DNA from: an uncultured Pirellulaceae bacterium
Lineage (GTDB): Bacteria; Planctomycetota; Planctomycetia; Pirellulales; Pirellulaceae
DNA length: 63,510 bases
Reading direction: 5' to 3'
Assembly: GCA_905480235.1 (NCBI GenBank)
Contig: CAJQPP010000042.1
Span: 1 to 63,510 of the forward strand
The translations under genes were made by a program, and so were the position numbers. The notes beneath the pieces were generated by a model. That model saw only the letters and a list, made by a program, of their open reading frames with translations. It was not told the origin of the DNA and did no database searches. Numbering within the stretch: position 1 is the first letter of the stretch; each line of letters opens with the position of its first letter. Below, in pieces: positions 1 to 9,135 of the stretch.

Positions 1-873
1 CGCCGGGCCGTAGGTCGGTTCCACCACCAATAGGCAGGGAGACTCTCGTCGATAATTAACCTGCGTCGAATATTCCGGATCCACTTTCCAATGCACGACA
101 TGGCGATTGGCGTTTTCGCTGGTGAATCCACCGAAGGCAAAATCTGTTTCCACGTGCAAAGTCTGGGGTTTTGGCAAGGCCACGCCTGCACGCGATTCAA
201 CTCGACTGTCGTGTTCGACGATTGCCAGAATTTCGCTGGCAAAATGGTCCACGGTTAACGTTTGAGTCGACCGATTTTCCACCGTCAACCATTTACAGAA
301 TACTGGGACTCCGTCGTAAAGTTCGTAATGAACAAAAACGCGAAAGTCATTTTCAACTTTAAGTTCGGGAGGCGGTTGGAATTCCAACGTAAGGTGAATC
401 CCGTCAGGTGGCCATTTTGCATGGGGCGCGTGATGTCGTTTTCGGCTCCATGCGAATCGCTCAAGAGGCTCGCTTACTTCCGCTTTTACAAACGCGAGTG
501 CCTTTTCTGAAGGTGCCATCTGTGCCAGCCACTCGTCTCTCAAATAAGCGTAATTGGGCTGGTCCGCGAGCCCTCCGACGTCGTAAAGCACACCGTCAAT
601 GGTCACCTGAGCCTCAGGTTTTACGGCTCGAAAAATATTTTGGTCTGTAGAGAGAGCCTCCAAACCAATGGTCGCCCCAACGTCTTGGTCAAGCAAAAAA
701 GTTCGCGATACCAAGCCATTAGAAAGTGAAAACCGATTGGTATGCCCTGCCACAGATTCATATTTCGCCGTGTAGGGAGCCCCATCAATCAACCAATCAT
801 TGCGCGGTTGAGCGTCAACTGAATGGGCCAGCCAAAGAACAAGCCACCCGCAAAAAAGGGTTCGCAACAGCAT
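1..873 (-). CDS. Exported glycoside-hydrolase-like protein, C-terminus beyond window
   Basis: An open frame of 291 codons runs on the minus strand from an ATG at 873 to the left edge with no stop, so only the N-terminal part is seen. Residues 1-22 form a signal peptide (hydrophobic core, ending VDAQ). The following region reads as a beta-rich domain with motifs SLSNGLVSRTF, VKPEAQVTIDG and LYDVGGLADQPNYAYLRDEW, which I associate with the N-terminal super-sandwich domain of alpha-galactosidase-like (GH36-type) proteins of planctomycetes and Bacteroidetes. The catalytic domain would lie outside the window, so the enzymatic assignment is an inference. It diverges from the M3 peptidase gene; a TATAAA-like box near 917-922 (minus strand) could serve it. 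The coding call is strong, the family call moderate. Confidence 0.7.
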   Translation of the reverse strand, partial: MLLRTLFCGWLVLWLAHSVDAQPRNDWLIDGAPYTAKYESVAGHTNRFSLSNGLVSRTFLLDQDVGATIGLEALSTDQNIFRAVKPEAQVTIDGVLYDVGGLADQPNYAYLRDEWLAQMAPSEKALAFVKAEVSEPLERFAWSRKRHHAPHAKWPPDGIHLTLEFQPPPELKVENDFRVFVHYELYDGVPVFCKWLTVENRSTQTLTVDHFASEILAIVEHDSRVESRAGVALPKPQTLHVETDFAFGGFTSENANRHVVHWKVDPEYSTQVNYRRESPCLLVVEPTYGPA

Positions 874-1153
874 GAGATGGACCTAAAAATTCACAGCGAA
901 AGACTCCTTTATAACACGTTCGGACTTATTCCACCGCCGGGCAATCGGTCGTGCAAATAGAGTTCCGCCAGTTTTCACGCGAAGCGGTGATTCAAATAAC
1001 AGAGTTTTCGGTCTGGCGGTTGGAAAATGCCGGCCCCGAAAATCCCCGTTCTTCGAGAAGCTCCTTTTGCGAGTGGTGGCCCAGCGGCTAGAATTCAGCA
1101 ACGCAATAATTCGAGATTCACGATTTGTCTTTCATCGATACAGGTAAACCATC

Positions 1154-3310
1154 ATGAAGCTAATATCCTCAACGAACCGATTATGGATACCCCTGGTCGG
1201 ATTGGGTTTGCTGGCAATCAGCCCCATAACTAACGCGCAAGAGAATACTGCCAACAAAGGAGAGAACAGCGTGCTGCTCAAAGAATGGGACGGGCCTTAC
1301 GGCGGAGTACCGCCTTGGAAGTCGATCCGTATCGACGATTTTCAACGAGCCTTTGACACGGCCATTGAAATGTCGACCGCTGACATAAATGCCATCGCGA
1401 ACAATCCGGAACCCGCCACGTTTGAGAACACGATTATCCCCATGGAACAATCGGGACTGGCTCTCGATCGACTGGGTCGTTTGTTTGGTGTCCACCAATC
1501 CAACTTAAACGTCGGGGCCATTCCCGAAATCGAAAAAACCGTGATGCCATTACTCTCCAAGCATTCGGATTCGATCACTCAAAATGAAAAGTTATTTCAG
1601 AGAATTGCGAACATCTACGAGGGTGATGAAATGAAGAGCCTGAATGAGGCTCAAAAACGATTGGTCGAAAAACAATACAAGGACTTCGTGAGACGCGGAG
1701 CAAAATTGACCAAGGAGGAGAAGGCCAAGCTTTCCGCCATTAACACTCGATTAGCCGGTTTGTTCACACAATTTAGCCAGAATGTATTGGCCGATGAGGG
1801 AGGTCCTTTTACCGAAGTCGCTGACGCATCCGGGCTGCAGGGCTTACCACCCAGCGTTGTTGACGCGATGGCTGCTGCCGCAGCGGAACGAGACGAGACC
1901 AATGCCAAATGGGTTGTCAATAATACTCGCTCTTCGATGGAACCCGTCCTGACTTACTCACAAGATCGAAATTTGCGGGAGCAAGTCTGGCGAACCTATT
2001 ACAATCGTGGAGACAATGGGGATGCTCAGGACAACAATGAGATCATTGCGGCCATTCTAAAATTGCGGGCGGAACGGGCCAAGCTGCTGGGATACGAAAC
2101 TCACGCGCACTGGCGTCTGGAACCGCAAATGGCAAAAACACCAGAAAATGCAATGAACCTGATGCTGCAAATCTGGCCCAAAGCCGTGGCTCGAGTGAAA
2201 GAAGAAGTGGCTGATATGCAAGCCATCGCCGAAGCTGAGGGAGCGGATTTCACGATCGAACCTTGGGACTACCGGTACTACGCAGAAAAAGTACGCAAAG
2301 CAAAATACGACCTCGATTTCAACGATGTGAAACCGTATTTGCAAATGGAAAAATTGCGGGAAGGTATGATGTGGGCCGCCGGCGAGTTGTACGGATTCAA
2401 TTTTGAGCAGATCACCGACGTACCGGTCTATCACCCCGATGTGCGAGTCTGGAAAGTTATGCGGGGCGATGATTTGGTGGGGCTTTGGTACTTCGACCCC
2501 TATGCCCGTCGCGGTAAACGATCCGGCGCTTGGATGAATGCCTACCGCCCGCAAGAGAATATCGATGAAGTCATTGCACCCATTGTTTCCAACAACTCCA
2601 ACTTCGTGAAAGGTAAGCCAGGGGAACCGGTCTTAATCTCATGGGATGATGCCGTCACCATGTTTCACGAATTCGGGCATGCCCTGCATGGACTTTGCAG
2701 CAACTGCAATTACCCCACCCAATCGGGTACCTCGGTAGCAAGGGACTATGTGGAATTCCCTTCGCAACTCAATGAACATTGGCTTTCCACTCCGGAAGTG
2801 CTGGCCAATTTTGCTGTCCATTACCAAACTGGCGAACCGATTCCCAAGGCGTTACTCGATAAGATTGAAAAGGCGTCCACATTCAATCAAGGTTTTCAAA
2901 CCGTCGAGTATTTGGCGAGTGCACTGATTGATATGAAATTACATTTGGCCGGGGATGTCGCAATTGATCCGGACCAATTTGAACGCGAAACGCTGGCAGA
3001 ATTGGGTATGCCCAAAGAGATTGTAATGCGGCATCGTACCCCGCAATTCAATCACATTTTTGCCAGCGACGGTTATTCCGCCGGCTACTACAGTTATCTC
3101 TGGTCGGACGCGCTCACCGCGGATGCCGCGGAAGTATTTGAAGATTCCGGTACCTACTACGATAAAGAGGTGGCCAAGAGCCTTTACGACAACATCTTTT
3201 CGGTAGGGGATACCATTGATCCCGCCGAAGGTTTTCGTCGCTTCCGTGGGCGCGATGTCGACACAAAAGCATTGCTTCGCAAACGAGGGTTCCCGGTTGA
3301 CGAAAAGTAA
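1154..3310 (+). CDS. Exported M3 family metallopeptidase (oligopeptidase / peptidyl-dipeptidase Dcp type)
   Basis: A zinc peptidase of 718 residues that cleaves short peptides. The M3 zinc motif HEFGH is at residues 505-509 (H505 and H509 as ligands, E506 as catalytic base) and continues as ALHGL; the third ligand Glu would lie in the following helix (around the SGTSVARDYVEFPSQ stretch). Length matches the Dcp/oligopeptidase A family (about 680-720). Unlike the cytoplasmic E. coli enzymes it has an N-terminal signal peptide (about residues 1-29, ending TNAQ), so it acts in the periplasm or outside. It is monocistronic and followed by a strong intrinsic terminator. Whether it is a dipeptidyl carboxypeptidase or an oligopeptidase cannot be read from the sequence. 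Confidence 0.93.
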   Translation: MKLISSTNRLWIPLVGLGLLAISPITNAQENTANKGENSVLLKEWDGPYGGVPPWKSIRIDDFQRAFDTAIEMSTADINAIANNPEPATFENTIIPMEQSGLALDRLGRLFGVHQSNLNVGAIPEIEKTVMPLLSKHSDSITQNEKLFQRIANIYEGDEMKSLNEAQKRLVEKQYKDFVRRGAKLTKEEKAKLSAINTRLAGLFTQFSQNVLADEGGPFTEVADASGLQGLPPSVVDAMAAAAAERDETNAKWVVNNTRSSMEPVLTYSQDRNLREQVWRTYYNRGDNGDAQDNNEIIAAILKLRAERAKLLGYETHAHWRLEPQMAKTPENAMNLMLQIWPKAVARVKEEVADMQAIAEAEGADFTIEPWDYRYYAEKVRKAKYDLDFNDVKPYLQMEKLREGMMWAAGELYGFNFEQITDVPVYHPDVRVWKVMRGDDLVGLWYFDPYARRGKRSGAWMNAYRPQENIDEVIAPIVSNNSNFVKGKPGEPVLISWDDAVTMFHEFGHALHGLCSNCNYPTQSGTSVARDYVEFPSQLNEHWLSTPEVLANFAVHYQTGEPIPKALLDKIEKASTFNQGFQTVEYLASALIDMKLHLAGDVAIDPDQFERETLAELGMPKEIVMRHRTPQFNHIFASDGYSAGYYSYLWSDALTADAAEVFEDSGTYYDKEVAKSLYDNIFSVGDTIDPAEGFRRFRGRDVDTKALLRKRGFPVDEK

Positions 3311-3336
3311 ATCGTCTCTGGCATGACGCATCTTCG

Positions 3337-3367
3337 GGCCGAGGGAAAACCCCTCGGCCTTTTTTTT
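3337..3367 (+). terminator. Intrinsic terminator of the M3 peptidase gene
   Basis: A 9-bp perfect stem (GGCCGAGGG / CCCTCGGCC) with a short A-rich loop is followed by a run of eight T. It lies 26 nt after the stop codon. Confidence 0.9.
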
Positions 3368-3436
3368 ACACGGATCGCAGGTCGGGTAGACCGTTATCAA
3401 CCAAGCGATCAATTTTTTATCCGCAACCCCTGCCAC

Positions 3437-3466
3437 TTGCCTTGCGTCCCTGGCATCCCGCATAAT
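3437..3466 (+). promoter_or_regulatory. Candidate sigma70-type promoter of the TVP38 gene
   Basis: TTGCCT and CATAAT are separated by 18 nt. Transcription would begin near 3473, which argues for the ATG at 3526 rather than the one at 3475 as the start of the next gene. Confidence 0.4.
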
Positions 3467-3525
3467 TCACTGCCATGCCTTTCATCAAGCGCGCTCTCCA
3501 GTTGCCTCTCTTAACAGACACTGTC

Positions 3526-4290
3526 ATGCCCGAGCAACCAACGGAAATTGAGAAACCGAGTTCCAGCTGGCTACGTTGGCTCATTTTTGGATGCGTGGTG
3601 AGTCTGGCAATTATTCTTTACGTGCAATTTGCAGAAGTCTTATCGCTTAAAAATCTCGCCCAGCAAGAAACCCAGCTTCGTGATTTTCAGAGCCGACATC
3701 CTTGGCTGGTATACGCCGCATCGCTGTTGATCTACGTCTCCATCACGGGGCTCTCGCTGCCGGGTGCAGCGCCGCTGACCATGTTGTTTGGTTGGTATTT
3801 CGGTGTCTTTCAAGGTGTTTTATTGGTCAGCTTCGCCTCCACCACCGGAGCTACGCTGGCGTTCCTTTTAAGCCGGTTCCTTTTTCGCAACTCGGTCCAA
3901 AACCGTTTTGGAGATCGCCTGGATTCGTTTAACCGGGCGCTAGCGCGAGAGGGGCCATTTTATCTGTTTAGTTTGCGATTGATCCCGGCAGTGCCTTTTT
4001 TTGTGATCAATGCCGTTATGGGATTAACGCCTATACGCGTGTGGACTTTTTGGTGGGTGAGCCAACTCGGTATGCTCGCGGGGACCTTGGTTTATGTTTA
4101 CGCCGGTTCCACGGTGCCCGATTTGGCAACCTTGGCGGACCAAGGGATCAACGCCGTGTTCAGCGCACAGCAATTGACTCAGATCCTTGTGGCATTCGTA
4201 CTGCTGGGGTTGTTCCCATTAATTTCTCGATGGATCATAACACGGGTAACGCGGAAACGTGTGCAGGCCCCCGAGATCGAGGATTCCTGA
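3526..4290 (+). CDS. TVP38/TMEM64 (DedA superfamily) membrane protein
   Basis: A polytopic inner-membrane protein of the SNARE-associated Golgi / VTT-domain family. Hydrophobic helices are visible around the segments LIFGCVVSLAIILYV, WLVYAASLLIYVSITG, VLLVSFASTTGATLAFLLS, the SLRLIPAVPFFVINAVMGLT block and a C-terminal ILVAFVLLGLFPLI. The family signature region G.PLTMLFGWYFG...SFASTTGATLAFLLSRF is present. The biochemical role is not established; relatives are linked to membrane homeostasis and lipid scrambling. An upstream in-frame ATG at 3475 would add 17 residues, but it sits at the predicted transcription start. The flavin disulfide reductase gene begins 20 nt later, and TVP38 genes are often found paired or fused with such reductases. 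Confidence 0.85.
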   Translation: MPEQPTEIEKPSSSWLRWLIFGCVVSLAIILYVQFAEVLSLKNLAQQETQLRDFQSRHPWLVYAASLLIYVSITGLSLPGAAPLTMLFGWYFGVFQGVLLVSFASTTGATLAFLLSRFLFRNSVQNRFGDRLDSFNRALAREGPFYLFSLRLIPAVPFFVINAVMGLTPIRVWTFWWVSQLGMLAGTLVYVYAGSTVPDLATLADQGINAVFSAQQLTQILVAFVLLGLFPLISRWIITRVTRKRVQAPEIEDS

Positions 4291-4309
4291 ATCCCCCAAG
4301 GGCACGTTA

Positions 4310-5947
4310 ATGGGTGGGGAAACCGATCGCCTTGCCCATTCCTTTTTGTCGCTGTTCGGAACTCAACAAAATGCCCTCCAACGCGTCGCAGAAATGACCA
4401 ACATGGCCACACTGACAGATAATAATCCACACGACCGTGATTTATTGGAACAGGTTCATCCGCACGGTTGGAAAAATCCCATACCCTCCCAACCCTACCA
4501 TTTGGTCGTCATCGGTGCCGGTACGGCGGGCTTGGTTACGGCCGCTGCGGCAGCGGGACTAGGCGCGAGAGTCGCATTGATCGAACGCGATCTTATGGGC
4601 GGAGATTGCCTGAACACTGGCTGTGTGCCTTCCAAAGGTTTGATCAGTACGGCACGCATGGCCGCCCACGTCCGCGATGCTGGACCATTTGGTGTGAAAG
4701 TCGCTGGCGAAGCTTCAGTTGATTTTGCATTTGCCATGGATCGTATGCGATCCAAACGAGCGCAAATCAGCCCAGCGGATTCGGCAAAGAGATTCCAATC
4801 GCTGGGAGTCGATGTCTATTTTGGTCAGGCTAAATTTGTCGACCAGCACACGATCGTAGTCACGTCAGAGGATCAAGCGGATCAGAAAATCCCGTTCCGC
4901 AAAGCCGTGATTGCCACGGGAGCTCGTGCCGCGGCACCACCGATTCCCGGCTTGGATAGCGTTGCTTACTTGACCAACGAAAACCTGTTTTCTCTTAAGG
5001 AACTGCCAAAAAGATTCGGCATCGTGGGAAGTGGTCCCATCGGCTGCGAAATGGCACAAAGTTTTGCCCGATTTGGAAGTCAGGTGTTTCTATTCGAAAT
5101 GGCAGAGCATATTCTGCCGCGAGAAGATCCGGCTGCGTCTGCTCTCCTGCAAAAGCAATTTAATCGAGACAAGATTACGACCATCACAGACAGCAAAAAC
5201 ATGGTGCTTAAGGCTCAGCCAAATGGCGCGATTCGCATCAGCGGAAATCAAGCGAGCGAGCCCTACGCATGGGAGGTCGACCAGCTATTAATCGCCGTCG
5301 GCCGAACCCCCAACGTTGACGGCTTGGGGCTTGATACCGTGGGTGTGGAATTTGACCGTCAGGGGGTCAAGGTAAATGACCATTTACAAACCACCAATTC
5401 ACGAATCTACGCAGCAGGCGACATCGCTTCCGCTTTCAAATTCACTCACGCTGCCGACTTTCAGGCCCGCATCGTGATTCAAAATGCCCTGTTCGCCTTA
5501 GGTCCCTTTGGTCGCAAAAAAACCAGTGACCTAATCATTCCTGCTGCCACCTATACATCTCCAGAGATCGCCCATGTCGGCTTGTACGAAAAGGACGCCA
5601 CCCAATCGGGCATCGCCTTCGATACCTACTTGCAGCCGTTCGAGCACCTTGATCGGGCAATCCTTGAGGACCATGAAGGCGGCTTTGTCAAAGTGCTTAC
5701 CAAGCAAGGTACCGATCAGATCTTGGGTGCAACCATCGTCGCTGAAAACGCTGGCGACCTGATCTCGGAAATTGTTGTTGCCATGACAAATGGAATTGGG
5801 CTCAGTGGCATCGGCGCTTCCATTCACCCCTACCCAACGGTTGCCGAATCGATTCGCAAATTAGGCGACCAATACGGTCGAACTCGGTTAACGCCTTTTA
5901 GTCAAAAGCTGTTGAACCTCTTGCGACGTTTTAACGTCGGCAAATAG
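4310..5947 (+). CDS. FAD-dependent pyridine nucleotide-disulfide oxidoreductase, mercuric-reductase-like
   Basis: A flavoprotein disulfide reductase. The FAD-binding dinucleotide motif GAGTAGL lies near the N-terminus; the redox-active disulfide motif GGDCLNTGCVPSK is encoded at 4598-4636; a second NAD(P)H-binding GSGPIGCEMA motif follows, then a GRTPN motif, the second FAD motif YAAGDI, and a C-terminal dimerisation domain ending with HPYPTVAE. The extra metal-binding Cys pair that MerA carries at its C-terminus is absent (the end reads LLNLLRRFNVGK), so Hg(II) reduction is doubtful. Start 4310 is chosen because AAGGG at 4298-4302 sits 7 nt upstream; a later ATG at 4394 is possible. It is probably cotranscribed with the TVP38 gene, suggesting a membrane-linked redox function. 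Confidence 0.88.
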   Translation: MGGETDRLAHSFLSLFGTQQNALQRVAEMTNMATLTDNNPHDRDLLEQVHPHGWKNPIPSQPYHLVVIGAGTAGLVTAAAAAGLGARVALIERDLMGGDCLNTGCVPSKGLISTARMAAHVRDAGPFGVKVAGEASVDFAFAMDRMRSKRAQISPADSAKRFQSLGVDVYFGQAKFVDQHTIVVTSEDQADQKIPFRKAVIATGARAAAPPIPGLDSVAYLTNENLFSLKELPKRFGIVGSGPIGCEMAQSFARFGSQVFLFEMAEHILPREDPAASALLQKQFNRDKITTITDSKNMVLKAQPNGAIRISGNQASEPYAWEVDQLLIAVGRTPNVDGLGLDTVGVEFDRQGVKVNDHLQTTNSRIYAAGDIASAFKFTHAADFQARIVIQNALFALGPFGRKKTSDLIIPAATYTSPEIAHVGLYEKDATQSGIAFDTYLQPFEHLDRAILEDHEGGFVKVLTKQGTDQILGATIVAENAGDLISEIVVAMTNGIGLSGIGASIHPYPTVAESIRKLGDQYGRTRLTPFSQKLLNLLRRFNVGK

Positions 5948-6179
5948 ACCGCATCCCGTCACCCAAAACGAAACGGATTGGCAAAACGAAACGCCTCCAT
6001 ACCGAGCAGACGCTTCCCACCACCGTGGATCTTGCTGGTCTGGCCTCGCTAATTAAAGTAGGCTTTGAGGTGCGACCGCTGAGCATGATATCGTCCCGGC
6101 GGTCACCGGTTTACCCGCCAGTTCTTTAGCCGACCTTGATAGCGGCTCCACTCATGCCAAAAAACGAAAGGGGCCGACC

Positions 6180-7118
6180 TTGAAAAATCCAGCGATTTCA
6201 TTTTGGTTTGCGGTGCTTGCTACTGCCTTGGCAACGCGCTGCATGCCGGCTCAAGAATCCGAACTCGGAGCGCTATTGAAAGCATCACCTCGAGTCGTTT
6301 TTTTGGGGGACAGCATCACGTATTCGGGGGGCTACGTGGCGCGGCTGGATGCCTGGCTGGAGATGCAGAATTTGGACCCAAAACCTGAGTTGTTAAATTT
6401 GGGACTACCCAGCGAAACGGTTTCCGGTTTAAGCGAGCAGGGGCATGCCGGAGGACGGTTTCCACGACCCGACCTCGCGGAACGGCTCGATCGAGTTTTA
6501 CAACAGACAGAGCCCGATCTCATTATTGCCTGCTATGGCATCAACTGCGGAATCTATCAAGATTTCGACGAGCAACGATTCCAAAAATATCAACAAGGCA
6601 TTCAAAATCTAGTCACGCAGGCACAAGCGTGTAAGGCCCAACTGATTTTATTAACGCCACCGACATTTGATGACAAACGATCCCGTCTGACGTTTTCTTA
6701 TGATGCGGTGATGAGTCAATACTCGGAATGGTTGGTCAATCAGGGTCACGAGAGCGGTTGGCACGTTATCGATTTACACGCCGCGATGCGGAAGGAACTC
6801 GAATCGCTTCGCCAGCAATCACCACCTGGCACGCTGCAGCCGGACGCCGTTCACCCGAATGCTCAGGGACATCAGGTAATTGCCGAGATTCTGATCGGAC
6901 ATTTTCAAAAGGGAGAGCCTCTGGAGGCGTTAGCGCAACCCACGAACCTGCTTTCTCTTGTTAGGAAACGACAGGATATGCTTCGCGACGCGTGGCTTAA
7001 GCAGACCGGGCACAAGCGGCCCGGCCTACGGGAAGGCAAATCACTGAAGGAGGCCGATCAAAGAGCGAACGTGTTGAGTCAGCAAATCGCCGAAACCCTG
7101 CCGCCAAAATCGCCTTAG
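6180..7118 (+). CDS. Exported SGNH/GDSL hydrolase
   Basis: A 312-residue esterase/lipase-like protein of the SGNH fold. The block I motif GDSIT has the nucleophile Ser45, block III is G120-I-N122, and block V is DAVHPN with catalytic Asp222 and His225. A signal peptide of about 25 residues ends CMPAQ. The likely physiological substrate is an acetylated or otherwise esterified polysaccharide or lipid, but this cannot be fixed from sequence. The start is a TTG at 6180, preceded by AAAGGGG. The gene converges on the sulfatase gene with 23 nt between the stops. Confidence 0.87.
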   Translation: MKNPAISFWFAVLATALATRCMPAQESELGALLKASPRVVFLGDSITYSGGYVARLDAWLEMQNLDPKPELLNLGLPSETVSGLSEQGHAGGRFPRPDLAERLDRVLQQTEPDLIIACYGINCGIYQDFDEQRFQKYQQGIQNLVTQAQACKAQLILLTPPTFDDKRSRLTFSYDAVMSQYSEWLVNQGHESGWHVIDLHAAMRKELESLRQQSPPGTLQPDAVHPNAQGHQVIAEILIGHFQKGEPLEALAQPTNLLSLVRKRQDMLRDAWLKQTGHKRPGLREGKSLKEADQRANVLSQQIAETLPPKSP

Positions 7119-7141
7119 CATCCGGCGGGATCAAATCCCTT

Positions 7142-9037
7142 CTAGGGATCCTGCTTGTTGCGCAGAATTCCTTTGGCGAATTCACGTACGTATTTTGTCG
7201 ATCGCTCATCAGTCGCGACATGCTGCAGCCAGGGCAACGGTATTTCATTTTGGAAACCGGCTCGTTGAGCCAAATTCAACATCTGGATCTGGCATCCCGG
7301 TGATTTGTCGAAGGGAGGTTGAAATTCCTTGCGCAAAGTTTGAATCCCTGTACCCGGACCCGAACCGGCCAGCAATGCTTCTGCGGCGGCAATTCGGACC
7401 GCCGGGACCGGGTCTTGTGTGGCGGCTCGGAGCCCGGCGATATTGTGCCCGGCAAGTTCCCTTAAGATTGTGTATCCACGTAGCGCCCAAAACCGCATGG
7501 CCGGGTTATCGCTGTTCAGAGCGATGGCAAGATCGGGCAATTGTTCTTTTCCAGTTTGGGTTGCCAACCAGGCGAAATCGACGAGTTGTTTTTGGCTCTC
7601 CGATTGGCTGTTCATGAAATCCCAAATCGTGGCTTCGCCCACCATATCGGCAAACAGGCACTCGGGAATCACACTGCTGTCGCGGTGCGTAACCATGGCT
7701 TGCTTGAGGCGTTCGCGCCGGGCCTGCAATGGTTCGGCGTATGCCGGGTCTGCGGCCAAGTTTCGTATTTCCCAAGGGTCAGCCTTGGTATCAAACAGCA
7801 TTTCCACTGGCTGAGGAGACTCCCATAATTGGGCAAACTCGGCCGTGGTTTCACCCTTTTCCCAAGCCCTTTGCCACGCTTTCCAGGAGGGCACACCCAA
7901 ACTGTATTGACTGCAGGGAGCCGCCGGTGATTGAGGGGTAAAACGCCGTATGTACTTAAATTGCTTGTCACGCAAACCGCGTCGCATTCCGGCTTTCTCA
8001 TCGAAACGATCGGCGAACAGAAAAACGGCATCGTCGAGGGGTGGATCAACACGGTGTGGACCAAGGAAAGCGCGCCCTTGCATTTGTGTGGGTGTTTCCA
8101 AACCACACAGCGACAGTAACGTGGGAGCTAAATCGACGAAGGAAACCAACTCATCTATCCGAGTACCGTTATCGCAAGGAGCCATCTCTCGGAATTTTTC
8201 TGGGACCCGAACCAGCAAAGGAACCTTCACACCGGTGTCATGCAAATAGCGTTTGCCACGCGGCATGGGTCCCCCATGGTCGCTGTAATAAAAAACAATC
8301 GTATCCTCTGCGAGACCGGCCTCTTCCAGATCCGCCAGCAGTGCCCCCACCCGTTTATCTAAAGCCGTCAAGTTGTCGTGGTAGATCGCAATGTCAGACC
8401 GAACCTCCGGTAAATCTGGCAAGTAGGGCGGTACAGAAATCTCCGCAGGATCGAGTCGCGGAGTTGCCGGGATGGTGTTTTTTTGGCGATTTTGCGCTAC
8501 GCGTTGTGGAAACAGACTGCTCTCGTGGGACACCGTGATATTGAAGATGGCAAAAAAGGGTTGGTTATCACCGCGGTTTTTATAGTGCGCCCGACCGGAA
8601 CACGCATCCCAAATTGACTTGTCATTACCGGCGATATTGAAATCCGTTTTCGCTCGATTCGTGCAGTAGTAACCCTGCTCTTGGAGATATTGCACGTAGC
8701 GCCGAACGTCATTGGGAATAGGATATCGGCTGCGCATATGTTGCGATCCTAGCGTAGGCGCGTAACAGCCTGTGAGAATCGTAGAACGGGCGACGGCGCA
8801 AACCGGCGCATTGGCAAAAGCATTTTCAAACAGGATCGACTCACGTGCCAAGGCATCGATTCGAGGCGTCATCGCGTCGCGGTTACCATAACACCCTAAC
8901 CAATGAGCTGAATTGTCCTCACTGGTGATCCAAAGGATGTTGGGTCGTTGGGCTTGATTCTCCTGCGCAACAGCGAATCTTGGAAAGACGCAAAGACAAA
9001 CTGCCATTCCCACACACAACGTGCTGAGGATTCTCAT
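7142..9037 (-). CDS. Exported type I sulfatase with C-terminal HEAT-like repeats
   Basis: A 631-residue arylsulfatase-superfamily protein (heparan-N-sulfatase-like group), likely desulfating an extracellular or periplasmic polysaccharide. The start at 9037 gives a signal peptide (MRILSTLC... to FAVAQ). Metal ligands appear at S-E-D (39-41) and in the SDHGG motif. The formylglycine site is C80-A-V-A-R84; most sulfatases have Pro or Ala where this has Val82. After the catalytic domain, a segment with LPDLAIALNSDNPAMRFWAL and PAVRIAAAEALL looks like HEAT-type repeats, a combination seen in planctomycete sulfatases. An upstream in-frame extension to 9223 lacks signal-peptide features and overlaps the divergent gene, so it is rejected. 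Confidence 0.92.
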   Translation of the reverse strand: MRILSTLCVGMAVCLCVFPRFAVAQENQAQRPNILWITSEDNSAHWLGCYGNRDAMTPRIDALARESILFENAFANAPVCAVARSTILTGCYAPTLGSQHMRSRYPIPNDVRRYVQYLQEQGYYCTNRAKTDFNIAGNDKSIWDACSGRAHYKNRGDNQPFFAIFNITVSHESSLFPQRVAQNRQKNTIPATPRLDPAEISVPPYLPDLPEVRSDIAIYHDNLTALDKRVGALLADLEEAGLAEDTIVFYYSDHGGPMPRGKRYLHDTGVKVPLLVRVPEKFREMAPCDNGTRIDELVSFVDLAPTLLSLCGLETPTQMQGRAFLGPHRVDPPLDDAVFLFADRFDEKAGMRRGLRDKQFKYIRRFTPQSPAAPCSQYSLGVPSWKAWQRAWEKGETTAEFAQLWESPQPVEMLFDTKADPWEIRNLAADPAYAEPLQARRERLKQAMVTHRDSSVIPECLFADMVGEATIWDFMNSQSESQKQLVDFAWLATQTGKEQLPDLAIALNSDNPAMRFWALRGYTILRELAGHNIAGLRAATQDPVPAVRIAAAEALLAGSGPGTGIQTLRKEFQPPFDKSPGCQIQMLNLAQRAGFQNEIPLPWLQHVATDERSTKYVREFAKGILRNKQDP

Positions 9038-9135
9038 AATGATTCGGCTCCTAATAGCATTCCCAAGACATGATTCAGGGTTCACAATTGATCGTTTGAA
9101 TTTCCATTCCAACGAATTGTGATAGGAAACAACGC

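Noticed and set aside
883..1101. 72-codon minus-strand open frame before the M3 peptidase
   Set aside because: Lies in the divergent promoter gap; no ribosome site and no recognisable sequence.
2057..2554. 165-codon open frame antisense to the M3 peptidase gene
   Set aside because: It lies wholly within a well-supported gene on the other strand and has shadow-frame composition.
5960..5995. Direct repeat CAAAACGAAACG, two copies 18 nt apart, in the gap after the reductase gene
   Set aside because: Too short and only two copies; not a CRISPR or recognised regulatory array.
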